Positions 31,459 through 40,164 of a stretch of DNA of 64,000 bases are shown here, piece after piece (position 1 is the stretch's first letter; each line of letters begins with the position of its first letter). This DNA comes from Mycobacterium sp. 852002-51961_SCH5331710 (GTDB lineage Bacteria; Actinomycetota; Actinomycetes; Mycobacteriales; Mycobacteriaceae): contig NZ_LZSQ01000066.1 in NCBI RefSeq assembly GCF_001665535.1, positions 1 through 64,000 on the forward strand. The letters are read 5' to 3'. The position numbers were made by a program, and so were the translations under genes. The notes beneath the pieces were generated by a model. The model saw only the letters and a program-made list of their open reading frames with translations. It was not told the DNA's origin and made no database searches.

Positions 31459-32745
31459 CTAAATCCGCGATCCTGCGGTCTCCGGCAGCTTGACGGTGCA
31501 GATCAGGCTGACCGCCGCGAGCGCACCCATCATCACCGCGACGGCCCACCCGCCGTACGAGTTGAGCAGCGTCGGGGAGACCACGGGCGGCAGCGCACCG
31601 CCGATGACGGCGCCGAACGTATGCGCCAGCGCGGCCCCGGTGTAGCGGTACTGCGGCGCGAAGATCTCCGGCAGGAACGCCGCCAGCGGCCCCATGCACA
31701 CTCCGATCAGCGCGTAGGTCGCCACGATCGCCACGCCGAACACCAGCCGGTTTCCGTTCTGCACCAACGGAAACAGCACGAACGACCACGGCACCGCGAT
31801 CGCGAAGCCAACGGTGACGACGCGCTTGCGGCCGTAGGTGTCGCTGAGCGTCGCCGCCGCGATCACGACCAGCACCTGACACAGTCCGCCGATCACGCCG
31901 ACGAGCAGCACCAGGTTCGTCGAGTAGTCCAGGTGGTCCGCGGCGTAGTGCGTGAAGAACGTGCTGGCCTGGAAGACGAGCATCGGGGCACACACCGCGA
32001 CGCCCGACGCCAGCAGCATCTGGCGGCCCTGGCGTCGCAGCAGCGCCGCGATCGGGGTGGCCGGCTCGACGGGCTCCTCGTCGAGCGCCGGGGAGTCCTC
32101 CACGCGCAGCCGGATGTAGAGCGCCGTCGCGATGAGCACCGCCGACAGCAGGAACGGGATGCGCCATCCCCACTGCAGGAACGCGTCGTTGTACGAGCCG
32201 AAGCCGAAGTGCACCAGCAGGAACACCACGTTGGCCAACACCACCGCGGTGCCGAGGCCGAGCTGGGTGAACATGCCGTAGAACCCACGCCGGTGCGCGG
32301 GCGCGTTCTCGGCGCTGAGCAGCACCGCCCCGGCCCACTCGCCGCCGACCGCGAAGCCCTGGATCAGCCGCATGGTGATGAGCAGCAGCGGTGCGGCGAT
32401 GCCGATCGACGCGGTGCTCGGGATCAGGCCGACGCCGACGGTCGCGATACCCATCAGCAGCAGCGTCATCACCAGCGTCTGCTTGCGGCCGATCCGGTCG
32501 CCGAAATGGCCGAACACCGCCGCGCCCACCGGGCGGGCAAGGAATGCCGCGGCGAAGGCGCCCAGCGCGGCCGTCGTCGCCATCACATGGCCCAGGTTGG
32601 GGAAGAACACCGTCGGGAACACCAGCGCTGCCGCAGTGCCGTAGATGAAGAAGTCGTAGAACTCGATGGCTGAGCCGACATAGCTGGCGATCGAGATGCG
32701 TCGCAGCGACGAGGGCGCAGGGGTAACCGCTGTAACCGAAGTCAT
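31459..32745 (-). CDS. MFS transporter, metabolite:H+ symporter type
   Basis: A 12-helix permease of 428 aa (homologue of Rv2456c). The loop between helices 2 and 3 has FGHFGDRIGRKQTLVM, and YDFFIYGTAAAL in helix 1 is typical of the metabolite:H+ symporter group (alpha-ketoglutarate, citrate, proline/betaine, shikimate). A central loop with RLRVEDSPALDEEP divides the halves. The substrate is not deducible, although adjacency to KOR genes makes a dicarboxylate tempting. I used the ATG at 32745; a GTG at 32760 is in frame. Its stop is 4 bp from the convergent fdhD stop. Confidence 0.88.
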   Translation of the reverse strand: MTSVTAVTPAPSSLRRISIASYVGSAIEFYDFFIYGTAAALVFPTVFFPNLGHVMATTAALGAFAAAFLARPVGAAVFGHFGDRIGRKQTLVMTLLLMGIATVGVGLIPSTASIGIAAPLLLITMRLIQGFAVGGEWAGAVLLSAENAPAHRRGFYGMFTQLGLGTAVVLANVVFLLVHFGFGSYNDAFLQWGWRIPFLLSAVLIATALYIRLRVEDSPALDEEPVEPATPIAALLRRQGRQMLLASGVAVCAPMLVFQASTFFTHYAADHLDYSTNLVLLVGVIGGLCQVLVVIAAATLSDTYGRKRVVTVGFAIAVPWSFVLFPLVQNGNRLVFGVAIVATYALIGVCMGPLAAFLPEIFAPQYRYTGAALAHTFGAVIGGALPPVVSPTLLNSYGGWAVAVMMGALAAVSLICTVKLPETAGSRI

Positions 32746-32870
32746 GCCGACGATGTTCACAGCGTCGGCGCGCGAAATCCTCGGCGGATCGGACGATTAC
32801 CGGGTGGAATCCGTTGTCCCCCAATCGGAGGACACACGAGTGCGGCTCGTTCCTCGCCGCTTGATCGTCG

Positions 32871-34151
32871 TTAAGCGGACTTGTCGCGGCGCTCCGGCCG
32901 CGACGGCTTGCGCGGCACGATGGTCGGCAGCACGTTGTCCTGGACGGTCTCCTTGGTGACGACCACCTTGGCGACGTCGTCGCGGCTCGGGATGTCGTAC
33001 ATCACCGGCAGCAGGACTTCCTCCATGATGGCGCGCAGACCACGAGCGCCGGTGCCGCGGTGGATGGCCTGGTCGGCGATCGCCTCCAACGCCTCGTCGG
33101 TGAACTCGAGTTCCACGCCGTCCATCTCGAACAGGCGGGTGTACTGCTTCACCAACGCGTTCTTCGGCTTGGACAGGATCTGCACGAGCGAGTCCTTGTC
33201 CAGGTTGGTCACCGACGCCACGACGGGCAGGCGGCCGATGAACTCCGGGATCAGCCCGAACTTGATCAGGTCTTCGGGCATGACCTCGGCGAAGTGGTCC
33301 TGGGTGTCGATCTCGGCCTTCGAGTGCACCTCGGCGCCGAAGCCCAGTCCGCGCTTGCCGACACGGTCGGAGACGATCTTCTCCAGACCCGCGAACGCGC
33401 CCGCGACGATGAACAACACGTTGGTGGTGTCGATCTGGATGAACTCCTGGTGGGGGTGCTTGCGACCGCCCTGCGGGGGTACCGACGCCTGCGTGCCCTC
33501 CAGGATCTTCAGCAAAGCCTGCTGGACACCCTCACCGGAGACGTCGCGGGTGATCGACGGGTTCTCGCTCTTGCGGGCGATCTTGTCGACCTCGTCGATG
33601 TAGATGATGCCGGTCTCGGCGCGCTTGACGTCGTAGTCGGCCGCCTGAATCAGCTTGAGCAGAATGTTCTCGACGTCCTCGCCCACGTATCCGGCTTCGG
33701 TCAGCGCGGTGGCGTCGGCGATGGCGAACGGGACGTTGAGCATCTTGGCCAACGTCTGCGCCAGATAGGTCTTACCGCATCCGGTCGGCCCGAGCATCAG
33801 GATGTTGGACTTGGCCAGTTCGACGGGTTCGGAACGCGAATCGCGGGTCTTCTCCCCCGCCTGAATTCGCTTGTAGTGGTTGTAGACCGCAACCGCGAGG
33901 GTGCGCTTGGCGGCGTCCTGCCCGATGACGTAACCCTCGAGGAATTCGCGGATTTCGGCCGGCTTGGGCAGTTCGTCGAGTTTTACGTCGTCTGCGTCGG
34001 CGAGTTCCTCCTCGATGATCTCGTTGCAGAGATCGATGCACTCGTCGCAGATATAGACGCCCGGACCCGCAATGAGCTTCTTAACCTGCTTTTGACTCTT
34101 GCCGCAGAACGAGCACTTCAGCAGGTCACCGCCGTCTCCAATGCGCGCCAT
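32871..34151 (-). CDS. clpX: ATP-dependent Clp protease ATPase subunit ClpX
   Basis: AAA+ unfoldase (426 aa) that feeds substrates to ClpP1P2. The N-terminal zinc-binding domain has C13, C16, C35 and C38 ([17 protein letters not shown]). The Walker A is GPTGCGKT, the Walker [12 protein letters not shown], and sensor and pore regions follow. The C-terminal small domain ends in a basic tail [10 protein letters not shown]. Homologue of Rv2457c. It is separated from clpP2 by about 700 bp that contain a secreted-protein gene, so the clp genes are not one operon. Confidence 0.97.
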   Translation of the reverse strand: MARIGDGGDLLKCSFCGKSQKQVKKLIAGPGVYICDECIDLCNEIIEEELADADDVKLDELPKPAEIREFLEGYVIGQDAAKRTLAVAVYNHYKRIQAGEKTRDSRSEPVELAKSNILMLGPTGCGKTYLAQTLAKMLNVPFAIADATALTEAGYVGEDVENILLKLIQAADYDVKRAETGIIYIDEVDKIARKSENPSITRDVSGEGVQQALLKILEGTQASVPPQGGRKHPHQEFIQIDTTNVLFIVAGAFAGLEKIVSDRVGKRGLGFGAEVHSKAEIDTQDHFAEVMPEDLIKFGLIPEFIGRLPVVASVTNLDKDSLVQILSKPKNALVKQYTRLFEMDGVELEFTDEALEAIADQAIHRGTGARGLRAIMEEVLLPVMYDIPSRDDVAKVVVTKETVQDNVLPTIVPRKPSRPERRDKSA

Positions 34152-34443
34152 GGTGGTGGGGTCCTACTTTCCTCGCAGCCGGTGAAGCTTCTTTTCTGTG
34201 GTTGCCTCGGGTGGTTCACCCGACGCTACCCGTTTGTTCCCGCGCGAGGCGACCGATAAAGCCGAATCGCGCCAGTGGTATTCATCTGTGTTCGCGCCAA
34301 CATATCGTCTGATCACCCTCGGACCCCAGCGAACGCGCCGCCGTGTCTCTGGCGTGTCGTCGCCGTGACCGGACCGAGAGGCCGTCGGCACCCAAAGTAC
34401 CCGTATTCCGGCGCCGTGCACGGCGCCGGTCGACTCCGTCGAT

Positions 34444-34767
34444 CTATCGGCGGCCGGGTCCTGCGGGTCCGGGCCCGGCCGGTCCCGGCCCAGCCGGCCC
34501 TGGCCCGACGGGTCCTGGTCCGGCGGGGCCCACCACTCCTCCGACACCGACGGGGCCAGCGGGGCCCACCACCGGCGCGGGGTTCAGATACACATTGACG
34601 TCATTGGGGACGCATTGATCGGTGTACATGTCCCAGTACGTGCCCGCCGGACAAGCCGGTTCTTGGGCGTCGCCGATCGCGGGTGAGGCGATGGCAGCGA
34701 GACTCCAGACCGCGGCCGTCGCCGCCAACGTCGCCACCACCGAGCGTGCTCGCAACCCCACCGTCAT
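34444..34767 (-). CDS. Small secreted Gly/Pro-repeat protein
   Basis: A 107-aa exported protein. It has a clear N-terminal signal peptide (LRARSVVATLAATAAVWSLAAIA, cleavage around residue 34). A short mature part carries two cysteines (ACPAGTYWDMYTDQCVPN) that may form a disulfide. The C-terminal third is built from GPxGP/GPAGP units, collagen-like in composition. The ribosome-binding site GGGGAGGA is excellent. Function unknown; similar Pro-rich secreted proteins occur in mycobacteria. The repeat part may vary in length between strains. Confidence 0.75.
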   Translation of the reverse strand: MTVGLRARSVVATLAATAAVWSLAAIASPAIGDAQEPACPAGTYWDMYTDQCVPNDVNVYLNPAPVVGPAGPVGVGGVVGPAGPGPVGPGPAGPGPAGPGPAGPGRR

Positions 34768-34859
34768 CGCAGTCCTCCCCTACCGTCCCCTGGCGTGCAG
34801 ACAGCGTGCCACGCCGGACGAGGTCGCAGACCCCGTTTTGCGTGGTTCGGGAACCGTGA

Positions 34860-35519
34860 TCAGGCGGTCTGTGCCGACAGCTTGCGGTACTCCAGGACGG
34901 TGTCGATGACGCCGTACTCCTTGGCCTCATCGGCGGTCAGGATCTTGTCGCGGTCGGTGTCCTTGCGGATCTGCTCGGGCGTCCGGCCGGTGTGATGGGC
35001 CAGCGTCACCTCCATCAGCGTGCGCATCCGCTCGATCTCCTTGGCCTGGATCTCCAGGTCGGAGAACTGACCCTGGATGACGCCGGCGAGCGCGGGCTGG
35101 TGGATCAGCACGCGGGCGTTCGGCAGCGCCATGCGCTTACCGGGCGTACCCGCCGCCAGCAACACCGCGGCGGCCGAGGCGGCCTGCCCGAGGCACACCG
35201 TCTGGATGTCGGCGCGCACGTACTGCATGGTGTCGTAGATCGCCATCAGCGAGGTGAACGAGCCGCCGGGCGAGTTGATGTACATCGTGATGTCGCGGTC
35301 GGGATCGAGCGACTCGAGCACCAGCAGCTGCGCCATGATGTCGTTCGCCGACGCGTCGTCGACCTGCACGCCGAGGAAGATGATGCGTTCCTCGAAGAGC
35401 TTGTTGTACGGGTTGGACTCCTTGACGCCGAAGCTGGAGTGCTCGATGAACGACGGCAGGATGTAGCGGGCCTGGGGCTGCACGCGGGCGTCCAAGGACG
35501 GATGGATGTGATCGGTCAT
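34860..35519 (-). CDS. clpP2: ATP-dependent Clp protease proteolytic subunit 2
   Basis: One of two ClpP rings of the essential mycobacterial protease; 219 aa. Catalytic S115 ([10 protein letters not shown]) and H140 (LIHQPA) are present, with [10 protein letters not shown] as the oxyanion-side motif. The N-terminal ~30 residues include the propeptide. The ATG at 35519 overlaps the clpP1 stop by 4 nt (ATGA), so the subunits are made together. The frame remains open upstream inside clpP1 but that extension is a shadow. Confidence 0.97.
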   Translation of the reverse strand: MTDHIHPSLDARVQPQARYILPSFIEHSSFGVKESNPYNKLFEERIIFLGVQVDDASANDIMAQLLVLESLDPDRDITMYINSPGGSFTSLMAIYDTMQYVRADIQTVCLGQAASAAAVLLAAGTPGKRMALPNARVLIHQPALAGVIQGQFSDLEIQAKEIERMRTLMEVTLAHHTGRTPEQIRKDTDRDKILTADEAKEYGVIDTVLEYRKLSAQTA

Positions 35520-36127
35520 TTGTCTAGTCCTGCTCCTGGTCCTGAGCCGTTGACGCTCGCGCTGGTGATGATGTGGTCGACGAAGCCGTACTCGAGGGCC
35601 TCCTGCGCGGTGAACCAGCGGTCGCGGTCGGAGTCCGCTTCGATCCGCTCGATCGGCTGCCCGGTGAACTCGGCGTTCAGCCGGAACATCTCCTTCTTGA
35701 TCACCGTGAACTGCTCGGCCTGGATGGCGATGTCGGCCGCGCTGCCGGTCACCCCGCCCAGCGGCTGGTGCATCAGGATGCGGGCGTGCGGCAGCGCGTA
35801 GCGCTTGCCCTTGGTACCCGCGGCGAGCAGGAACTCGCCCATCGAGGCGGCCATGCCCATGGCGTAGGTGGCGATGTCGCACGGCGCCAACACCATGGTG
35901 TCGTAGACCGCCATACCGGCGCTGATCGAGCCGCCGGGCGAGTTGATGTAGAGGTGGATGTCCTTGGTGGGATCCTCGGCCGACAGCAGCAGAATCTGCG
36001 CGCAGAGCTTGTTGGCGATGTCGTCATCGACCTGTGAGCCCAGGAAGATGATCCGCTCCGCCAGCAACCGCTCATAGACCGAGTCGACAAGGTTGAGGCC
36101 TTGCGAGGCGCCACGCATGTGGGTCAC
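35516..36127 (-). CDS. clpP1: ATP-dependent Clp protease proteolytic subunit 1
   Basis: Partner ring of ClpP2; about 203 aa. S95 in GMAASMGEF and H120 in LMHQPLGG are the catalytic residues, with [11 protein letters not shown] before them. I selected the GTG at 36127 because AGCAGG stands 9 nt upstream and the protein then begins VTHMRG, matching the known mycobacterial N-terminus; ATG 36118 is the alternative and the longer TTG start at 36178 has no support. A ClgR-type box lies 88 bp upstream. Confidence 0.96.
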   Translation of the reverse strand: MTHMRGASQGLNLVDSVYERLLAERIIFLGSQVDDDIANKLCAQILLLSAEDPTKDIHLYINSPGGSISAGMAVYDTMVLAPCDIATYAMGMAASMGEFLLAAGTKGKRYALPHARILMHQPLGGVTGSAADIAIQAEQFTVIKKEMFRLNAEFTGQPIERIEADSDRDRWFTAQEALEYGFVDHIITSASVNGSGPGAGLDK

Positions 36128-36214
36128 GACTGGATACCTGCTTTCTTCAAGAGCTTGATACTCACCGACACTAACCAACCCGCGCAGGCGTGCAGTCCCT
36201 AGACGGGCCGCGTT

Positions 36215-36225
36215 CGCTCACAGCG
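36215..36225. promoter_or_regulatory. ClgR-type operator CGCTCACAGCG upstream of clpP1P2
   Basis: It matches the core CGCYNANRGCG that I recall for actinobacterial ClgR sites. It directly abuts the tig stop codon and is about 90 bp from the clpP1 start. ClgR activation of clpP1P2 is established in Corynebacterium and M. tuberculosis; binding at this exact site is inferred. Confidence 0.55.
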
Positions 36226-37629
36226 TCACTTCGCGTCGGCCGACTCCTCGTCAGCTTCGGGCTCGGCGGTCTCCGAGGCCTCGTCGGCAGCTTCCTCGGT
36301 CTGCGCCTCGGCGCGGCCGAAGAACTCCGTGGTGTCGATCACGTTGCCGTCGGAGTCGGTGACGTTGGCGCCCTCGACGACCGCGGCGAGCGCCAGCCCG
36401 CGACGCACGTCGGCGAACAGCGCGGGCAGCTGATTGTTCTGCTGCAGCGACTGGATCAGCTGCTGCGGCTGCAGGCCGTACTGCTGCGACATCAGCATCA
36501 GGCGCTCGGTGATGTCGTTCTGGCCGACCTGGACGTCGAGCTTGTCGGCGATCGCGTCGACAAGCAGCTGCGTCTTGACCGCCTTTTCCGCATTGCTGCG
36601 GTTGTCGGCGTCGAACTCCTCGCGGCTGGAGCCCTGTGCCTCGAGGGCCTCGGCGAGGCGTTCCTCGTCGTGGTCGAGCCCGTGGATCGCGTTGTGCAGC
36701 GCGTCGTCGATCTGGGCCTGCACCACCTTCTCCGGCAGCGGCACCTCGACCTGCTCGAGCAGCGTCTCGAGCACCTTGTCGCGGATCTGCTCGGCCTGCT
36801 GGACGCGCTTGGTGCGGCGCACCTGCTCGACGAGCGACTCCTTCAGCTCCTCGATGGTGTCGAATTCGCTTGCCAGTTGGGCGAATTCGTCGTCGGGCTC
36901 GGGCAGCTCGCGCTCCTTGACCGACTTCACGGTGACGGTCACCTGAGCGTCCTCGCCGGCATGCTCGCCAGCGGCCAGCTTGGTGGTGAAGACGCGGGTC
37001 TCCCCCTCCTTGAGGCCGACGATCGCCTCGTCGAGACCGTCGATCAGCTGGCCGGAGCCGACCTCGTGGGACAGGCCCTCGGTGGCCGCGTCGGGCAGTT
37101 CCTTGCCGTCCACGGTCGCCGACAGGTCGATGGAGACGAAGTCGCCGTTCTCGGCGGCGCGCTCGACACCCTTGAGCGTTCCGAAGCGGGCGCGCAGGGA
37201 TTGCAGCTCGGCGTCGACCTCTTCGTCGGTGACCTCGATGGGGTCGACGGTCACCGTCAGCGTCGACAGGTCGGGAAGCTCGATCTCGGGGCGGATGTCG
37301 ACCTCGGCCGTGAACGTGAGGTCCTGGCCGTACTCCTTGTTGGTGATTTCGATGTCGGGCTGGCCCAACGGCTGCACCTCGGAGCTCGTCACCGCCTCGC
37401 TGTAGCGGCCGGGCAGGGCGTCACTGACGACCTGGTCGAGCATCGCCTCGCGGCCGACGCGCGCCTCGAGCAGCTTGCGCGGCGCCTTGCCGGGACGGAA
37501 GCCGGGCAGCCGGACCTGCTTGGCCAACTGCGCGAACGCACGGTCGAAGTCGGGTTCGAGCTCAGTGAAGGGCACCTCCACGTTGATGCGAACCCGGGTG
37601 GGGCTCAACTTCTCGACGGTGCTCTTCAC
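36226..37629 (-). CDS. tig: Trigger factor (ribosome-associated chaperone/PPIase)
   Basis: Binds nascent chains at the ribosome exit tunnel and acts as a prolyl isomerase. The product has 467 aa. The N-terminal ribosome-binding domain has the signature GFRPGKAP, followed by the FKBP-like domain ([35 protein letters not shown]) and a long helical C-terminal domain. The tail is acidic (Glu/Asp/Ala-rich from residue ~440). The GTG at 37629 has GAGGAG 4-9 nt upstream; the open frame before it runs through the tRNA-Pro gene and is not translated. Homologue of Rv2462c, upstream of clpP1P2 as usual. Confidence 0.96.
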   Translation of the reverse strand: MKSTVEKLSPTRVRINVEVPFTELEPDFDRAFAQLAKQVRLPGFRPGKAPRKLLEARVGREAMLDQVVSDALPGRYSEAVTSSEVQPLGQPDIEITNKEYGQDLTFTAEVDIRPEIELPDLSTLTVTVDPIEVTDEEVDAELQSLRARFGTLKGVERAAENGDFVSIDLSATVDGKELPDAATEGLSHEVGSGQLIDGLDEAIVGLKEGETRVFTTKLAAGEHAGEDAQVTVTVKSVKERELPEPDDEFAQLASEFDTIEELKESLVEQVRRTKRVQQAEQIRDKVLETLLEQVEVPLPEKVVQAQIDDALHNAIHGLDHDEERLAEALEAQGSSREEFDADNRSNAEKAVKTQLLVDAIADKLDVQVGQNDITERLMLMSQQYGLQPQQLIQSLQQNNQLPALFADVRRGLALAAVVEGANVTDSDGNVIDTTEFFGRAEAQTEEAADEASETAEPEADEESADAK

Positions 37630-37667
37630 GATCTGCTCCTCGTTGTTCTGGTCGGTCGATGTCGCAG

Positions 37668-37741
37668 TCGGGGTGACAGGATTTGAACCTGCGGCCTTCC
37701 GCTCCCAAAGCGGATGCGCTACCAAGCTGCGCTACACCCCG
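37668..37741 (-). tRNA. tRNA-Pro (anticodon TGG)
   Basis: Reading the minus strand gives a complete cloverleaf. The acceptor is CGGGGTG pairing with CACCCCG, the D arm is GCGC/GCGC, and the anticodon stem TCCGC/GCGGA has loop TTTGGGA (anticodon TGG). The T arm carries GGTTCAAATCC and the discriminator is A. CCA is not encoded. It is immediately upstream of tig. Confidence 0.95.
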
Positions 37742-37898
37742 TGTCCTGCTCGTCGCGTTGACGCTCGCGTGCTGCGTCCGCGCGGATCGTTCCGCAAAAA
37801 CACGGAACGACCACGCGAGATACTACGGGCTGGACACGCTAAGCCTTCAATTGGATTTGATTTGGCTGCCGCCGGTACGATCTGGTCTTGCTGTACAT

Positions 37899-37972
37899 GC
37901 GGGCGTAGCTCAATGGTAGAGCCCTAGTCTTCCAAACTAGCTACGCGGGTTCGATTCCCGTCGCCCGCTCCA
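37899..37972 (+). tRNA. tRNA-Gly (anticodon TCC)
   Basis: The cloverleaf has acceptor GCGGGCG/CGCCCGC, a D loop with CTCAATGGTAGAG and anticodon stem CTAGT/ACTAG around CTTCCAA (anticodon TCC). The T arm has GGTTCGATTCC. The 3' CCA is encoded in the DNA (37970-37972). It is divergent from tRNA-Pro, about 160 bp apart. Confidence 0.95.
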
Positions 37973-38035
37973 AGGAACGTAGTGGTAGTTATCGCATGCG
38001 CGTGAACGGGGGTGCGTAGCCGCCGGATACTTCGC

Positions 38036-39470
38036 GGCGCGCCGTCCCCATCGCGGCGTTCATCGCCGCGTCGCTGCTGGCGATCCTTTTGCTGGGCTGG
38101 CTGTCGCTGCAACGCGGCCCACGGCCGGATCTTTCACCGTGTGGTGGCCGGCCGCCGGCGTCGCGGTGGGCGCCGGAATCCGGTTCCCGCGGCGCTACCT
38201 CTGGCTGCTGACACCCGCCGTCTGCCTGGTCACACTGCAGCCCCAGCTCTGGGCCGACCGGCCGCTCCCGTTGGCACTGGCCTTGTCGCTTGCCGTCGGC
38301 GTCGAGATGGTGGTAGGCACGCTGATTCTCAGGGGCCGGACGGACACCTTCCCCCGGCTCGTGACCCTCGGCGACTTCACGCGATTCCTGCTCGCCGCCC
38401 TGGCCGCCGCGGTCGTCTACGACTTCGCCGCCACGCTGCCGACCTCTGGTTGAGCGGACCGGATGATGCGCTCACGCGGTTGGTGACCGCTGCGCCGAAA
38501 CACGCCGCCGGCATCATTCTGATCGCACCCCTTTTCATGGGCCTGCAGGACGAGACTCGACGACCTGTTCGGACCGGACGCGACGGCCGCGCTGGCCGGG
38601 GTCACGTATTCACTCGGCGGGGGCAACGCGCGGCTCACGCTCGTCACCGACAGCGAGCGCAGCCTCGACGTCAGCGTCGCGGGGGTCGCCGACAATCTCA
38701 CCGGACATCCGGTGTTCGCACTGCATTTTCAAGACGTCACCGAGGCCCTGCGGGTCCGGCGCCTCGAGCAGGCAGAGCTCGAACGGGCCGGTGAAGTGCA
38801 ACGCGCTCTGTTACCCGAGCATCTGCCGACGATGCCGGGATGGAGCATCGGCGCGGTGTCCGCCCCCGCGCGTCAGGTCGGTGGCGACTTCTACGACATC
38901 CGGTTGCATGTGCCCCACGCGGTGATCAGCCTCGGTGACGTCATGGGCAAAGGTGTCGGCGCCGGGATGCTCGCGGCGGCCACCCGTGCAGCCTTGCGCT
39001 CCAACGCTTTTGAGACCAGCCCGGCTGGCGCCGTCGCGCACGCAGCCGGCGTGATCAATCACGACCTGAATCGCACCGGTGCGTTCGTCACGTTGACCTA
39101 CGTACGCGTAGACCTCGTCTCCGGCGACTTCGAGTTCGTCGATGCCGGCCACGGGCTGCACTTCATACTGCGCGGCAACTCCGGCGGTGTGGAGCGCTTC
39201 GCGTCCGAAGACCTGCCCATGGGACTGGAATCGGAGTGGCGGGAACGGCGGGGCACGCTGGAGCCGGGAGACGGGATGCTCTTGGTCAGTGACGGCCTGT
39301 TGGAGCTGTGGGGCAACACCGTCGACGACCTCCACGATGCGATCTCCGACTGTGTGCAACGGCTCGGCGCCGTCAGCGCCCAGAGCCTCGTCGAGGCGCT
39401 GTGCGTGGGCGCCGAGGGGTCCCTCGACCGCGACGACGTCACCGCTGTAGCGCTTCGGCGAGACCTTTGA
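38036..39470 (+). pseudogene. Degraded MASE1-PAS-SpoIIE phosphatase gene
   Basis: Pieces of one membrane sensor phosphatase appear in three frames. First comes a TM segment IAAFIAASLLAILLLGWLS (about 38054-38110). After a frame change near 38120, 38129-38453 continues the MASE1 domain (FTVWWPAAGVAVGAGIRF to FAATLPTSG stop). After a second change near 38440, LWLSGPDDALTRLVTAAPKHA (to about 38560) is the expected continuation. The third frame from about 38560 holds the end of a PAS domain (GVADNLTGHPVFALHFQDVTE) joined to an intact RsbU-type phosphatase. The last part of MASE1 and most of PAS are missing, so a deletion occurred as well. The breaks are read directly from the sequence; sequencing error is a less likely alternative. 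Confidence 0.7.
38712..39470 (+). CDS. SpoIIE/RsbU-type PP2C phosphatase domain (intact C-terminal part of the pseudogene)
   Basis: A 252-aa open frame with the complete PPM phosphatase: a coiled-coil-like linker (RRLEQAELERAGEVQRALLPEHL), then VGGDFYD, LGDVMGKGVGAGMLAA, DAGHGL and GDGMLLVSDGLLE with metal-binding Asp residues. Such domains dephosphorylate anti-sigma-factor antagonists. As no good start signal precedes the ATG and the sensor domains are broken, expression is doubtful. It could still make a free, unregulated phosphatase if internally initiated. Confidence 0.45.
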   Translation: MFALHFQDVTEALRVRRLEQAELERAGEVQRALLPEHLPTMPGWSIGAVSAPARQVGGDFYDIRLHVPHAVISLGDVMGKGVGAGMLAAATRAALRSNAFETSPAGAVAHAAGVINHDLNRTGAFVTLTYVRVDLVSGDFEFVDAGHGLHFILRGNSGGVERFASEDLPMGLESEWRERRGTLEPGDGMLLVSDGLLELWGNTVDDLHDAISDCVQRLGAVSAQSLVEALCVGAEGSLDRDDVTAVALRRDL

Positions 39471-39582
39471 AGATCAGGGTTTCGGCGCCGAGGTCGCGGT
39501 TGTCTGGGTGGGTCCCGCGCGCCAACTGCGCCAACATCGCCCGTCGCGCGTGGGCGCCCGATCGACGGTCGGACGCACCCAC
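39439..39582 (-). CDS. Possible small protein or gene remnant (47 aa)
   Basis: A GTG-initiated frame whose product starts VGASDRRSGAHARRAML and ends with GAETLIFKGLAEALQR. About 80 percent of codons end in G/C and the sequence looks protein-like and helical. It overlaps the 3' end of the phosphatase by 32 bp in convergent orientation, and a stop lies just upstream. I do not recognise it; a C-terminal remnant of a larger protein is as likely as a real small gene. Confidence 0.25.
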   Translation of the reverse strand: MGASDRRSGAHARRAMLAQLARGTHPDNRDLGAETLIFKGLAEALQR

Positions 39583-40151
39583 CCTTCGCTAGTTCTCACG
39601 CTGCAGAACCGAAACCTGCACCGCGCGGGAGTCCACACCACCGTCTTGCAGTCTTTTCACAGGCAACGACGTCACGTGAATGGAATTGGTATAGACGTAC
39701 CAGAAGTTTGCTGATTTTACTTATTCGCGACACATTTACTCGTCTGAGCAAACTCATTCAGTGGCACCCGATGCCTTATATCGGCCTTATCTCGAGAATC
39801 GGCGAAAACGTCCTATTTTCGCGAATAACTTGACTCATGGTCACAGATCACATACCTATCTAGGAAGCGACAAATTAAAGGGGTTTCAATGGGCCCGATC
39901 GACATCTCGCGCGAGGGTACCGTCGGTCTGCGGCGGCAGTTCCCCCGGTGCCGGTCGGTGTCGCCCCTTCGCCGCAAACCCGGCGGTCCAGCGCAGATCC
40001 CCTTTTACAGCCTCGCCCAGCCATGGTCACGAACCCGGCCGCGCAGCGTCGGGGCCGAGCCGCGAACGTGCGGTTTGAATAAATGGACTTATGGGTACCG
40101 GGTAAGTACTCTTAGCCAGAGTCATAAGCGTACTTACGGGGGGATAGTCGG
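39583..40151. other. 569-bp low-GC gap upstream of the prenyltransferase operon
   Basis: Much richer in A/T than the rest of the window, especially 39690-39885. It lacks a recognisable conserved gene. It should contain the promoter for the operon starting at 40152; TTGACT at 39830-39835 is a possible -35 element but no convincing -10 follows at the right distance. It includes a weak ORF (39889-40164) and the inverted repeat at 40102-40137. Confidence 0.45.
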
Positions 40152-40164
40152 TTGCGCGTTCTGA
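39889..40164 (+). CDS. Doubtful 91-aa ORF overlapping the prenyltransferase start
   Basis: It has an ATG with AAAGGGG 6 nt upstream and its stop lies 13 nt inside the next gene, so it could couple translation to it. The first 60 codons show GC-ending bias, but the product is Arg/Pro-rich with no domain. The last 30 codons (NKWTYGYRVSTLSQSHKR) have ordinary non-coding composition and run through the inverted repeat. It may be a leader peptide or chance. Confidence 0.22.
   Translation: MGPIDISREGTVGLRRQFPRCRSVSPLRRKPGGPAQIPFYSLAQPWSRTRPRSVGAEPRTCGLNKWTYGYRVSTLSQSHKRTYGGIVGCAF
40102..40137. repeat. 13-bp imperfect inverted repeat before the prenyltransferase gene
   Basis: The arms GTAAGTACTCTTA (40102-40114) and TAAGCGTACTTAC (40125-40137) pair at 12 of 13 positions around a 10-nt spacer. 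The repeat is AT-rich and ends directly before the GGGGGGA ribosome-binding site. It may be an operator for a dimeric regulator or an RNA stem controlling translation. Confidence 0.6.

Noticed and set aside
34164..34547. 127-codon reverse ORF upstream of clpX
   Set aside because: It overlaps the secreted Gly/Pro protein in another frame, lacks a start signal and has shadow-like composition; the interval is better read as clpX leader.
36190..37686. 498-codon forward ORF opposite tig
   Set aside because: Antisense shadow of the trigger factor; product is Leu/Gly/Val repetitive without domain.
37630..37725. N-terminal extension of trigger factor
   Set aside because: The extension runs through the tRNA-Pro gene and lacks a ribosome-binding site; the GTG at 37629 has GAGGAG.
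39508..39714. 68-codon forward ORF after the phosphatase
   Set aside because: No coding bias, no ribosome-binding site and no domain; the DNA there becomes AT-rich.
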